64,000 bases of DNA, taken from NCBI GenBank assembly GCA_963735085.1, contig CAVTJP010000006.1:310001-374000 (forward strand), read 5' to 3'. The DNA is from DATJGR01 sp963735085. GTDB taxonomy: Bacteria; Pseudomonadota; Gammaproteobacteria; Pseudomonadales; Azotimanducaceae. Below, in pieces: positions 54,850 to 63,837 of the stretch. Both the position numbers and the translations under genes were made by a program. Position 1 is the first letter of the stretch, and each line of letters starts with the position of its first letter. The notes below the pieces were generated by a model that worked only from the letters and a program-made list of their open reading frames with translations, searched no databases and was not told the origin of the DNA.

Positions 54850-54909
54850 AGTTGCGTCCTGCGTGTGTAGTGCATCCCCGCATCACCTGTAAACGCGAGG
54901 GACACGATC

Positions 54910-55380
54910 ATGCGCCACCGCTTTCTTTGTTTCGTTCTGATCACCGCAGCGGCATGCGCTGCCGGTTGCGCCCGTCACGTCGATGTCACGACCGTGCTGA
55001 CTCAGGACAACTGCAGTTCAGCCGAAACCGGCGTGCACCTGATCGATTTCGCGACACTGGCGACGTTTCGCGGCACCCATCTGATTGGCATGACCGAATC
55101 GCCTGACGCCGCCGCGCATCCGGCCCATCTCATCGCAATTGTGCCGGCACAGTATCCGACGGCGGGCTATTCCGTCGAGCTGAAGGGCGACGCGATACGC
55201 GCGAAAACGTTGCTGACGATCAATGTCGACATCAAACGGCCACCGGAAGGTGCAGTGCTTGCGCAGATGATTACGCGCCCGTGTCTGGTCGTTGATTTCA
55301 ACAATCCGGCTGTCCACCGCGTTCGCGTGCTACACGACGCCGATGTACTCGGCGAGGTCGATCTGCCGGCGTCAAGGTAA
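54910..55380 (+). CDS. Predicted lipoprotein with a PrcB-like domain
   Basis: A 156-residue exported protein with a signal segment and lipobox-like AAGC, Cys near residue 20. The mature part contains PAQYPTAGYSVELKGD and DIKRPPEGAVLAQMITRPCLVVDF, the pattern of the PrcB C-terminal domain family. A GAGGGA motif lies about 7 bases before the ATG. It is transcribed after a long structured leader, from the promoter beside the MerR gene. Function unknown; no direct link with prc at the other end of the window is shown. Confidence 0.75.
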   Translation: MRHRFLCFVLITAAACAAGCARHVDVTTVLTQDNCSSAETGVHLIDFATLATFRGTHLIGMTESPDAAAHPAHLIAIVPAQYPTAGYSVELKGDAIRAKTLLTINVDIKRPPEGAVLAQMITRPCLVVDFNNPAVHRVRVLHDADVLGEVDLPASR

Positions 55381-55414
55381 CCGATGCGCCCGATGCGTGC
55401 TGTCGACTGGCGAA

Positions 55415-56437
55415 TTATTCGGATAGCAGAGCCAGCGCCGCTTCTGCGCGGCGCTGCACGCTCAACTTGTAGTTGTCGAGATTGATGTCCCGGTTGGCAC
55501 CCATCGCGCCGACCAGATAACGCTTGTAAACGCCCTGGCCGATCGCGGCGAGGCGCCAGTGCGAGAAAGCGCGATAGTAATTGATGCCAGACAGATCGCG
55601 GCCGGTGGCCGCTTCATAGCGCGCGCACAACGCCTCGCGCGTTGGAAAGCCGCCTGCTGCGGTGGGCGCCTGATCGCCTTCACCGGCGGCTTCCACTTCC
55701 TCGGGCGATGTCCACGCGTTCATCAGATAGCCGACATCCGCCAACGGATCGCCCAAGGTGCACAGCTCCCAGTCGAGTACCGCGAGTATCCGCGGACCCT
55801 GCACAATCATGTTGCCGAGCCGATAGTCGCCATGAACGATGGCACTGCCGATTTGCGCCGGCATGCGCTCTTCGAGCAACCGTCGCGTTTCCTCCATCGC
55901 GGGCAGTTCGTCGGTCTTCGATGCGTCCCACTGCTTCGTCCAGCGACGCAACTGGCGCGCAAGGTACGCCTCCTTACGGCCGAGATCGCCGAGCCCGACT
56001 GCATCCGGGTCGAGCCGGTGCAACGTTGCAAGCACGTCGATGACGTGGAATCCCAACGCGTGGCGATCGGACAGCGACAGCGCCTTGGTTACCGTCGAAT
56101 CGTTCAACACCAGGCCGTCGACGAACTTCATCACATAGAACGGTGCGCCATTCACCGTGGTATCGCTGCACAGGCCATATGTTGGCGCGACCGGTACCGC
56201 GGTTGGCGCAAGCGCCGCGATAATTTTGTGTTCGCGGCCCATATCGTGGGCACTTTCCAGCACATGACCGAGCGGTGGACGCCGCAACACGTACGCGTTA
56301 CCGGCACTGTCTTCACACCGGTAGGTCAGGTTCGAGTGGCCGCCGGCAATCAACGCGTATTTCATTGGCGTTTCAAGCGCCGGCACGTTCGCTGCGAGCC
56401 ACTGCGTGACACGCTTGTCGTCGATCCCTTCCAGCAT
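55415..56437 (-). CDS. APH-type phosphotransferase (ACAD10/11 kinase-like)
   Basis: A 340-residue kinase-fold protein. Seen: AGGHSNLTYRCEDSAGNAYVLRRPP (split as GGHSNLTY and AYVLRRPPLGHVL), YVMKFVDGLVLND, catalytic loop IVHGDYRLGNMIV, metal site AVLDWELCTLGDPLADVGYLM and a C-terminal WRLAAIGQGVYKRY block. This is the typical bacterial counterpart of the ACAD10/11 kinase domain and of LvaA-type enzymes. GGGGG precedes the ATG at 56437 by 6 bases. Divergent from the FAD oxidoreductase gene. Confidence 0.9.
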   Translation of the reverse strand: MLEGIDDKRVTQWLAANVPALETPMKYALIAGGHSNLTYRCEDSAGNAYVLRRPPLGHVLESAHDMGREHKIIAALAPTAVPVAPTYGLCSDTTVNGAPFYVMKFVDGLVLNDSTVTKALSLSDRHALGFHVIDVLATLHRLDPDAVGLGDLGRKEAYLARQLRRWTKQWDASKTDELPAMEETRRLLEERMPAQIGSAIVHGDYRLGNMIVQGPRILAVLDWELCTLGDPLADVGYLMNAWTSPEEVEAAGEGDQAPTAAGGFPTREALCARYEAATGRDLSGINYYRAFSHWRLAAIGQGVYKRYLVGAMGANRDINLDNYKLSVQRRAEAALALLSE

Positions 56438-56513
56438 GCAAACCCCCAGCCTGGTGTTTTTCCAACGCACTGCGCGCCGCTGCCTATAATAGCGGTTTTG
56501 TCCGGATTGACCC

Positions 56514-58016
56514 ATGGCAGCAGCCGCTCCGCACGCACTCATCATCGGCGCCTCGGTATCCGGTCTGGCCGCAGCCCTCGCACTCGGACTACGCGGCTAC
56601 AGCATCACGTGCATCGAACGCGACGCCTCGCCGCTGCCAAGCGATCATCTGGATGCGTTCGACAAATGGGATCGGCGCGGTGCAGCACAGACACACCATA
56701 GTCACGTGTTGCTCGCGCCGCTGGTCAAGCTGATCAAGACGCACGCCGCCGACTTCTATGACAGGGTGCTCGCGGCGGGCGCGGAAGAACTGGGATTCCC
56801 CGAACTCGCGCGCGCTACGTTCGGTGACGACGTTGCACTTGAAGACGGCGACGAAGACATCTGCTTTCTCGCGTGCCGCCGCGTCGTGTTCGAATTTCTG
56901 TTACGCCGCTACATCGCCGAGCGTCACGACGTGCGCATCATCGAAGGCGCGAAGGTGACTGGGCTGCTCGCGGCACCGGGCCAGCCACCGCGCGTGACCG
57001 GCGTGCGCATCGAACAGGCGTCGGGCGCAGCGGACCTGCACGCCGATATCGTGGTCGATGCGAGCGGCCGTCACGGCGATGGTGACGCCTGGCTCGCGGC
57101 AATCGGCGCGCGCATACCGGAGCAACAATCGTCGCCGTGCGGTATTTTCTACACGTCGCGCTTCTATCGGCTCAACGACGGCGCCGACTACCCGGAACTG
57201 GACGGCCGTAAATCGACCGCCGGTGGCGTGCAGGGCGCCGATCTCGGCTATCTGAAGGCGGGCCTGTTCCGCGCCGACAACCGCACCTTCTCGATTACGT
57301 TGGCGGCGGACCCGGAAGACGAGCCGATGCGGGTCGTCGCCCGCCAGCGCGAATTCGAAATTGCCGCGGCAAACATGGAAGCAACCCGGGCCTGGGTCGA
57401 CTCCGCCACCTCTTCACCGATCAGCAAGGTGTACCTTTACGGTAACCTCAGCAATGTTCGCAAGCGCTTCGTGCGCGATGACATGCCTCTGGCGCTGAAC
57501 TATTTTGCGATCGGCGATGCCCACGTGCACACCAATCCGATTTCCGGGCGCGGTTGCGCACTGGGCTGGGTGTCGGCGTTCGAGTTGGCGGGGGTGCTGG
57601 CCGAAGAGCCAGATCCGCTGCGCCGCGCAATCGCCTACGAGGCGCGCATCGATGCACGGATTCTGCCGTGGTATCGGCTGCAGGTCGGCCAGGATCGGCA
57701 ATCCATCGAGATCAACAAGGCGCTGCAGCGCGGCGAAGATCCCTACGCGTTCGTCCGGGCCGACGGTTCGATCGACGAAGCCAAGCAACGTCAGGCCGTT
57801 TTTCGCAAAGGTATCGGTGCCGCCGCGCGCGAACATCCGGATGTCCTGCGCGCGCTGTTCCGACACACCAATCTGCTCGACCTGCCCGACGCGCTGTTCG
57901 CGCGCGACGATCTGATCGGCAAGATTCTCACCTGCTACGAAGCACACAAAGACGAAGAAACGAAACTGGGGCCGCCGCGCGACGACATGTTGGCGCTGTT
58001 TGCCGCGGCCCGCTGA
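56514..58016 (+). CDS. FAD-dependent oxidoreductase (halogenase/geranylgeranyl reductase-like fold)
   Basis: A 500-residue flavoprotein. An N-terminal dinucleotide-binding motif (ALIIGASVSGLAAALALGLRG, shown as IIGASVSGLAAALALG) is followed by CIERD, the second FAD motif VVDASGRHGDGDAWL and YFAIGDAHVHTNPISGRGCALGW, which fit the p-hydroxybenzoate hydroxylase/geranylgeranyl reductase superfamily. The first motif reads GASVSG instead of GxGxxG. Substrate unknown. First gene of a five-gene plus-strand operon; a 15-base gap to the next gene. Confidence 0.85.
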   Translation: MAAAAPHALIIGASVSGLAAALALGLRGYSITCIERDASPLPSDHLDAFDKWDRRGAAQTHHSHVLLAPLVKLIKTHAADFYDRVLAAGAEELGFPELARATFGDDVALEDGDEDICFLACRRVVFEFLLRRYIAERHDVRIIEGAKVTGLLAAPGQPPRVTGVRIEQASGAADLHADIVVDASGRHGDGDAWLAAIGARIPEQQSSPCGIFYTSRFYRLNDGADYPELDGRKSTAGGVQGADLGYLKAGLFRADNRTFSITLAADPEDEPMRVVARQREFEIAAANMEATRAWVDSATSSPISKVYLYGNLSNVRKRFVRDDMPLALNYFAIGDAHVHTNPISGRGCALGWVSAFELAGVLAEEPDPLRRAIAYEARIDARILPWYRLQVGQDRQSIEINKALQRGEDPYAFVRADGSIDEAKQRQAVFRKGIGAAAREHPDVLRALFRHTNLLDLPDALFARDDLIGKILTCYEAHKDEETKLGPPRDDMLALFAAAR

Positions 58017-58031
58017 GTGAGTGACAGACGC

Positions 58032-59534
58032 ATGAAGAGAATCTTCCTGGCCATGCTGGCAACCGAGACGAATACCTTCTCGCCGCTACCTACCGGTTGG
58101 AACAACTGGCGCGACACGGTGTTGCGCCGACGCAGCGAACACGATCCAACGATCTCGCGTCGACAAACCGTCTATCAACCATTGTTTTCACGCCTGGACG
58201 CGCGTGGCTGGACGCTGGCGCCGGGATTGCAGGCGTTCGCCGTTCCCGCTGGAACCACGCCGCGTGCAGTGTATGAAGCGCTGCGCGACGAATTGCTCGA
58301 CGACCTGGACGCCGCGATGCCGGTGGATGCCGTGCTGCTGTTTCTGCACGGCGCGATGGTCGCCGACGGCTATGACGACTGCGAAGGCGATGTCCTGACG
58401 CGCGCGCGAGCGCGCGTGGGGCCAGACATCCCGATCGGCGCGGAACTCGACCTGCATTGCCACGTGACGCCGACAATGCTCGACACCGCCGACATCCTCG
58501 TCGGTTACAAACATTATCCGCACACCGACACCTACGATCGCCTGCAGGATCTGTTCGAGATCGTCGCAGATACCGCCGAAGGCAAGGTTCGACCGACGAT
58601 GGCCAGCGCACCGTGCAAGATGATCGGCATGTATCACACCACGCGCGAGCCGATGGCGGGCTTCGTCGAACGGATGTATGCGCTCGAACGCGAACCCGGT
58701 GTGCTCAACGTCTGGCTGGCGCACGGCTTTCCATACGGTGATGTAGCCAGCATCGGTGCTCACGTCGTCGTCGCGACCGACAACGACCCCACCAAGGCGC
58801 GCGATCTGGCACGCAAGCTGCGCGACGAGTTCTTCGGGATGCGCGATGCGGTGTGCGCCGAACACCTGAGTATCGACGCTGCACTCGATGCAGCGCTCGA
58901 GGACGGCCGCGCACCGATCACGATCGCCGATACCGCCGACAATACCGGCGGCGGCGCACCGGGTGACTCCACGTTCTTTCTCGCCGCGTTGATCGAACGC
59001 AACCTCGGCAACGTCGCGGTGGGGCCGCTGTACGATCCGATCGCAGTATCGGTGTGCCAGGACGGCGGCATCGGCGCGCGCTTGCGGCTACGCATCGGCG
59101 GCAAGCTCGGTGTGGAATCCGGCAGCCCGATCGACGTCGACTGCACCGTCGTCGGTTTGTCGAATCGCGTCGTGCAGACCCTCAATGGCGGGCCGTCGAG
59201 TCTCGGTGCGTGTGCCGGAATACGTATCCATCTGGACGACAACAGCCACACCAACAGCAGCGGCCATGGCATCGAGGTGACCTTGACCACGCGACGCGTG
59301 CAGGCTGGCTCGCCCGAGTTGTTCACCGGTGTTGGTATCGACCCAACACGTAAGCGCATCATCGTCGTGAAGTCGACGCAGCATTTCCACGCCGGGTTCG
59401 CACCCATCTCCGCGCGCGTCATTTATGCCGGGGATCGGGGCGCACTGGCCGCAGACATGCGTACGATTCCATACCGTCATGTCGCGACATCCGAATATTG
59501 GCCGTTCAATGCGACCCCGGATTTCGACGATTGA
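58032..59534 (+). CDS. M81 family metallopeptidase (MlrC-like)
   Basis: A 500-residue protein of the family named after MlrC of microcystin degraders. Seen: LAMLATETNTFSPLPT, LLFLHGAMVADGYDDCEGDVL, metal ligands in GAELDLHCHVTPTM and YKHYPHTDTYDR, DTADNTGGGAPGDSTFFL and VVKSTQHFHAGFAPI. ATG 58032 fits the family start; a GTG at 58017 also exists. The family occurs in many bacteria with no link to microcystin, acting on unknown amide substrates. Its stop overlaps the start of the next gene. Confidence 0.9.
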   Translation: MKRIFLAMLATETNTFSPLPTGWNNWRDTVLRRRSEHDPTISRRQTVYQPLFSRLDARGWTLAPGLQAFAVPAGTTPRAVYEALRDELLDDLDAAMPVDAVLLFLHGAMVADGYDDCEGDVLTRARARVGPDIPIGAELDLHCHVTPTMLDTADILVGYKHYPHTDTYDRLQDLFEIVADTAEGKVRPTMASAPCKMIGMYHTTREPMAGFVERMYALEREPGVLNVWLAHGFPYGDVASIGAHVVVATDNDPTKARDLARKLRDEFFGMRDAVCAEHLSIDAALDAALEDGRAPITIADTADNTGGGAPGDSTFFLAALIERNLGNVAVGPLYDPIAVSVCQDGGIGARLRLRIGGKLGVESGSPIDVDCTVVGLSNRVVQTLNGGPSSLGACAGIRIHLDDNSHTNSSGHGIEVTLTTRRVQAGSPELFTGVGIDPTRKRIIVVKSTQHFHAGFAPISARVIYAGDRGALAADMRTIPYRHVATSEYWPFNATPDFDD

Positions 59535-61006
59535 TGGCGCACCCGATGCGCCCCGCCCATATCGACCGCACCGCCCTCTTCCGCATCAGCTTTTGTCGCA
59601 TTTTGGTGCTGACGCTGTGCATCGGAGGATCGCTTGGCGCCCAGGCGGTGGCTTCCAATGCAGGTGTGCTTACGACCAGCGACGGCCGTGAGATCCGAAT
59701 CCGCTACGAGGACTTGACGATCACCGGGACCGCGCGCTTCGTGTGGCACGACGGCCGCAGCTACTCCGGCGACTTCGTCGACGGACAGCCGCAGGGACAT
59801 GGTGTTGAGCAGTATCCGGACGGCAGCAACTACGACGGCAACTGGGAGGGTGGGCGTCGCAACGGCATCGGCAGTTATAACAGGCCAGACGGCTCGAACT
59901 ACACCGGCGACTGGCGCAACGATATGCCTAACGGTTTCGGCCGATTCGTCGACCCCGACAGCTACACCTATGTGGGCGCATGGCGCGCGGGCCAGCGATC
60001 CGGCTATGGCGCGATGAAGATCGGCGATACGTTCGGATATGAGGGTACCTGGGCCGCGAACGTGCGGCAGGGCTACGGGCGCGAATTGCGCCCCGACGGC
60101 AGCGAATACGTTGGCGAGTGGCGCGATGATCAGCGAAACGGCAACGGCGTGCTGACTGCGCCCGACGGCGCATCTCACGACGGCAACTGGGCCCACGATG
60201 CACCGGCTGGGCGCGGTACGCGCATATCGGCGGAAGGTATCGCGATGAGCGGATCATGGGACGGCGACCTGATCTCCAACGGCTCCGTTAAGCTGCCGCG
60301 CGGCGCCTCATACAGCGGTAAGCTGTATGATCCGAATGTCACGAGCGTCGATGCAGCGTTTCGCGCATGGCTCGAGCGTGTTGCAAATCAAGGCGATGCA
60401 GACGCCGCATTGTTACTCGGTCAGGTATACAGATTTTTCAAGCAACCAACGCCCGACCGAGCAAAGTCGATCTCGTGGTATGCACGGGCCGCGGAAGGCG
60501 GGCTCGCCGAAGCGCAGTATCAGCTCGCGCAGATGCTGTTCGAAGACTCCGCAACCAGCCAGCGCGCGATGCGGTTGCTAACCGCCGCGGCAGCACAAGG
60601 TCACACAGGCGCAAATGCTCGCCTCGGCGTGTTCTACCAGCTCGGCACCTACGTCGAGAAAAATCGCGCTCGCGCGCAGCATTTCTACGAGATCGCAATC
60701 AAAGGCGGCGACCTCAACGCACGCAACAACCTCGCGTGGCTGTTGGCGACCAGTCCGAGCGCGGACCTGCGCAATGGTAAACGCGCCGTAGCGTTGGCAC
60801 GGCCGCTCGCGGTGTTTTACGGTAGCTGGGGCTATCTCGACACCCTCGCAGCCGCGCAGGCCGAGGCCGGTGAATTCGCGGCGGCAGCACGTACCGAACG
60901 CAAAGCGATAATGCGCGCAACGTCCGGCGCTGATCCAGCGGCATTGCAGGATCTGGAGCACCGGCTGACACTGTTCGAGCATGATCAGCCATACCGCGAA
61001 CCCTGA
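59534..61006 (+). CDS. Exported MORN-repeat/Sel1-repeat protein
   Basis: A 490-residue protein. A signal segment lies at residues about 16-40 (ILVLTLCIGGSLGAQAVA). Residues about 74-280 hold eight or nine MORN repeats of about 23 residues (GSNYDGNWEGGRRNGIG, GSEYVGEWRDDQRNGNG), then residues about 290-410 hold three to four Sel1-like repeats (AKSISWYARAAEGGLAEAQ). The C-terminus is helical. ATG overlaps the previous stop (TGATG). Such combinations mediate protein or membrane contacts; a catalytic role is not indicated. Confidence 0.88.
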   Translation: MAHPMRPAHIDRTALFRISFCRILVLTLCIGGSLGAQAVASNAGVLTTSDGREIRIRYEDLTITGTARFVWHDGRSYSGDFVDGQPQGHGVEQYPDGSNYDGNWEGGRRNGIGSYNRPDGSNYTGDWRNDMPNGFGRFVDPDSYTYVGAWRAGQRSGYGAMKIGDTFGYEGTWAANVRQGYGRELRPDGSEYVGEWRDDQRNGNGVLTAPDGASHDGNWAHDAPAGRGTRISAEGIAMSGSWDGDLISNGSVKLPRGASYSGKLYDPNVTSVDAAFRAWLERVANQGDADAALLLGQVYRFFKQPTPDRAKSISWYARAAEGGLAEAQYQLAQMLFEDSATSQRAMRLLTAAAAQGHTGANARLGVFYQLGTYVEKNRARAQHFYEIAIKGGDLNARNNLAWLLATSPSADLRNGKRAVALARPLAVFYGSWGYLDTLAAAQAEAGEFAAAARTERKAIMRATSGADPAALQDLEHRLTLFEHDQPYREP

Positions 61007-61017
61007 CGGAGTATCTC

Positions 61018-62352
61018 TTGGGCAACAATCTCTCGAGCAATAGCGACGACATTCCATGGCCGTTCATTCCGACGGCGCGCAACATCGAGATCGTCAGCGC
61101 CGATGGTGCGTATCTGACAGCCAGTGACGGCACACGCATTCTGGACGCCGCGGGCGGCGCGATCGTTGCCAATGTCGGCCACGGTCGCGAGAGTGTGGCG
61201 CAAGCCGTATACAAAGCGACCAGGGCAACCACCTACGTGGTGCCGCCATGGCTGACGCCGCAACGCAAAGCGCTGGTTCAGCGTCTACGCGCCGATTGGC
61301 TGCCACCGCGCTTCGACCACATTCATCTGACCTGCGGAGGCTCCGAAGGCGTTGAGACCGCAATGAAGATCGCTATTCAGTCGCACGCCGCGCGCGGCGC
61401 GCCACAGCGCACCAAGATCATCGGCCGATCGGTGTCCTATCACGGCACGACGCTCGCAACGACCGCCGTCGGCGGCCATACCGCGCGCAAGAAGGGCTTG
61501 GCGCACGTACTTGGGCCTTATCCGAGCGCGCCGACACCGTATCCACTGCGCTGCCCGCTCGGATCTCATCACGCTGACGCGGGTCGCCACTACGTCGATG
61601 CACTGGCACAGGTTATCGAGAACGAGGGGCCGGATACCGTCGCTGCATTTCTTGCAGAGCCGATCAACGGTTCGAGCGGCGGAGCGATCGTGCCACCCAA
61701 CGATTATTGGCAAGGGGTACGCGAACTCTGCGATACGCACGGTATTTTGCTGATTCTGGATGAAGTGATGACCGGGTTCGGCCGCACCGGCACACGATTT
61801 GGCTTTCAGCATTGGGACTTCGAGCCTGACATCTTCGTTTCCGGCAAAGGCCTCGCTGGAGGCTATGCTCCAATCACTGGCGTTTTCGCGACATCGGATG
61901 TCGCCGACCCGATTACCGAAGCGGGAATGAACGTGATGTTCCATACCTTCGGCGCGCATCCGGCGGCGTGTGCGGCGGCGGATGAAGTGCTGCGTCTGGT
62001 GACGGAGGAGAATTTATTGCAACGCGTGGCGACCACTGGCGACACGCTGCAGAAGCGGTTGCAGGATGTGCTCGGCAATCATCCACATGTCGCCGAAGTG
62101 CGCGGCCGGGGTCTGCTGCAGGCGATCGAGATCGTTAAGGATCGTGCGACGCTGGAGCGGTTCGATAGTTCGGAGAACGTCACCAGTCGTGTGATCGGTG
62201 CGGCGTTGAAGCGGGGGGTGTTTTTTTATGGGGGCGGCACTGGCGATGTGCGGGATATCGTGTGTATGGGGCCGCCGTTTGTTATTGGTGAAGAGGAGGT
62301 GGAGATGATGGTGCGGGTGTTGTCGGAGAGTTTGGATGAGGTGTTGGGGTGA
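61018..62352 (+). CDS. Class III aminotransferase (PLP-dependent)
   Basis: A 444-residue omega-aminotransferase-type enzyme. Seen: DAAGGAIVANVGHG, FDHIHLTCGGSEGVETAMKIA (cofactor phosphate site, shown as CGGSEGVETAMKIA), YHGTTLAT, LILDEVMTGFGRTG with the cofactor Asp, VSGKGLAGGYAPI with the Schiff-base Lys and HTFGAHPAACAAA. TTG start at 61018 with GGAG 6 bases upstream. The last 150 bases are G/T-rich with many GTG and TTG codons, unlike the rest of the gene. Amine donor and acceptor unknown. Confidence 0.92.
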   Translation: MGNNLSSNSDDIPWPFIPTARNIEIVSADGAYLTASDGTRILDAAGGAIVANVGHGRESVAQAVYKATRATTYVVPPWLTPQRKALVQRLRADWLPPRFDHIHLTCGGSEGVETAMKIAIQSHAARGAPQRTKIIGRSVSYHGTTLATTAVGGHTARKKGLAHVLGPYPSAPTPYPLRCPLGSHHADAGRHYVDALAQVIENEGPDTVAAFLAEPINGSSGGAIVPPNDYWQGVRELCDTHGILLILDEVMTGFGRTGTRFGFQHWDFEPDIFVSGKGLAGGYAPITGVFATSDVADPITEAGMNVMFHTFGAHPAACAAADEVLRLVTEENLLQRVATTGDTLQKRLQDVLGNHPHVAEVRGRGLLQAIEIVKDRATLERFDSSENVTSRVIGAALKRGVFFYGGGTGDVRDIVCMGPPFVIGEEEVEMMVRVLSESLDEVLG

Positions 62353-62355
62353 GGG

Positions 62356-63681
62356 ATGACAGTCTGGCGTACCATCACATCGTCGGTACGACTCATCGCT
62401 CGTAGGACAATGTCGCGCAATTTGAGCTCTTCGCCAAGAGACCTTCATTCTATGCGATCGAATCGCCAACCGACGACTTGCCGCTTGATTGCGGGTATTT
62501 CAAGTGTCGGCAAATCTACGTACCTCCAACGCCAGCTGGATACTGGGGCAATCAAATCCGGTTCAACCGTCCTGCTCGCAGCAGAACTCGAGAAGATACC
62601 TACGAGTGCGTGGCCCAGAGATTGCGTGATCCATTACAACCTCCTACGTCCGTTTCACAACAGCGCCGAACACATCAACCGCGCGCTTGAATTTGATAAG
62701 CTGTTGGAAGATGTCTTTCGGATCTATCGCGACGTCGAGGTGTATCTGCTGGTCGCACCAATCGACGTGGTCAAGAGGCGCATCTTGTTGCGAACGCAAC
62801 TCGAACCCTCGCTTCGACGCGACACATCCGACTACCCAACAACCGCGATATTCGACTTTGTGTGTCGTGTCGATCTACCCGCCCTCTACAAGAGGTGGGA
62901 GGACCATTTTCGAGCACGCAATGTTCCAGTCGCTTTCATGCAGACTGAAGTTGGCGATTACCGTTCGCTTGAAACGGACGCTGCGTATGCTCTCCTTTCC
63001 ACGCCCAGACCCGGCTTGTACTCAGATACAGAAGCTCGAAAAGCCATCGAGCAGTTCGCGAGTGGATACCAAAAGGTCACAGCCACTCGTGGAACGTACA
63101 TCGATGGCGCAGACCGGCAGCCGACCTTCGACACCATCGCTCCCTATCTCGCGGGGACCACGGCATTGGACATTGGCTGTGCGGAGGGATTCTTCTGCTT
63201 CGCGTTAGAACGGCTTGGTTTCAGTGAGGTGATCGGCTTTGATCTAAAGAGGGAGAGGTATCTCGCGGCAAACGTCATCCGCACCGTTACTGATAGCAAA
63301 TGCTCCTTTCGCCTGGGCGACGTGTTCGAGGCGGAACTTCGATGCACTTTCGATGTGGTGCTGATGCTCAATGTGATCCATCACCTGAAGAATCCAGCAT
63401 ATGCATTGCGGTGCGCGGCGCGTCTATGTCAGCGAGTTCTCATTATCGAGTTTCCGACACTCACAGATCCGAAATTCAACGCGACAGTAGCCACCTTGCC
63501 ACCCGAGTTGAACCGACTACCACTGATTGGGGTGAGTTCGCTGGTACAGGATCAGACGTTTGTGTTCACGGAAGGCGCGATCGAACGTATGTGTCTACAG
63601 CACGAAGCTCTGTTTGAGACCGTTACATTTGTTCAGTCGCCAACTTCCGAACATCGGCGAATCGCGATCTGCAGAAAGTAG
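62356..63681 (+). CDS. Fusion of a P-loop kinase-like domain and a SAM methyltransferase
   Basis: About 441 residues. Residues about 40-220 start with a P-loop (RLIAGISSVGKSTYLQRQL; GxxxxGKST type) and a segment typical of small kinases (VYLLVAPIDVVKRRILLRTQ). From about 265 a class I methyltransferase follows: TALDIGCAEGFFCFALE, EVIGFDLKRERYLAAN, FDVVLMLNVIHHLKNP. Starts at 62356, 62410 and 62452 are all possible; I keep the longest. The gene is less G+C-rich than its neighbours and reads with different codon use. The pairing suggests modification of a surface glycan or small metabolite, but no substrate is evident. Confidence 0.75.
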   Translation: MTVWRTITSSVRLIARRTMSRNLSSSPRDLHSMRSNRQPTTCRLIAGISSVGKSTYLQRQLDTGAIKSGSTVLLAAELEKIPTSAWPRDCVIHYNLLRPFHNSAEHINRALEFDKLLEDVFRIYRDVEVYLLVAPIDVVKRRILLRTQLEPSLRRDTSDYPTTAIFDFVCRVDLPALYKRWEDHFRARNVPVAFMQTEVGDYRSLETDAAYALLSTPRPGLYSDTEARKAIEQFASGYQKVTATRGTYIDGADRQPTFDTIAPYLAGTTALDIGCAEGFFCFALERLGFSEVIGFDLKRERYLAANVIRTVTDSKCSFRLGDVFEAELRCTFDVVLMLNVIHHLKNPAYALRCAARLCQRVLIIEFPTLTDPKFNATVATLPPELNRLPLIGVSSLVQDQTFVFTEGAIERMCLQHEALFETVTFVQSPTSEHRRIAICRK

Positions 63682-63837
63682 CCCGAGAATATCCATCTTT
63701 GGTACCCGTCGGACAACCATTCCAATATACTCACATCTCGGACATATCGTTTTTCGGACGACTTAGACGACACTATGTCCAGTCGTCGCAGCTGACGATA
63801 TCGAACGAACCTCCAACCAATTTCGAAGGAAGTTTTC

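Noticed and set aside
58032..59534. Microcystin-degradation gene cluster
   Set aside because: Only an MlrC-family protein is present; no MlrA or MlrB is seen nearby.
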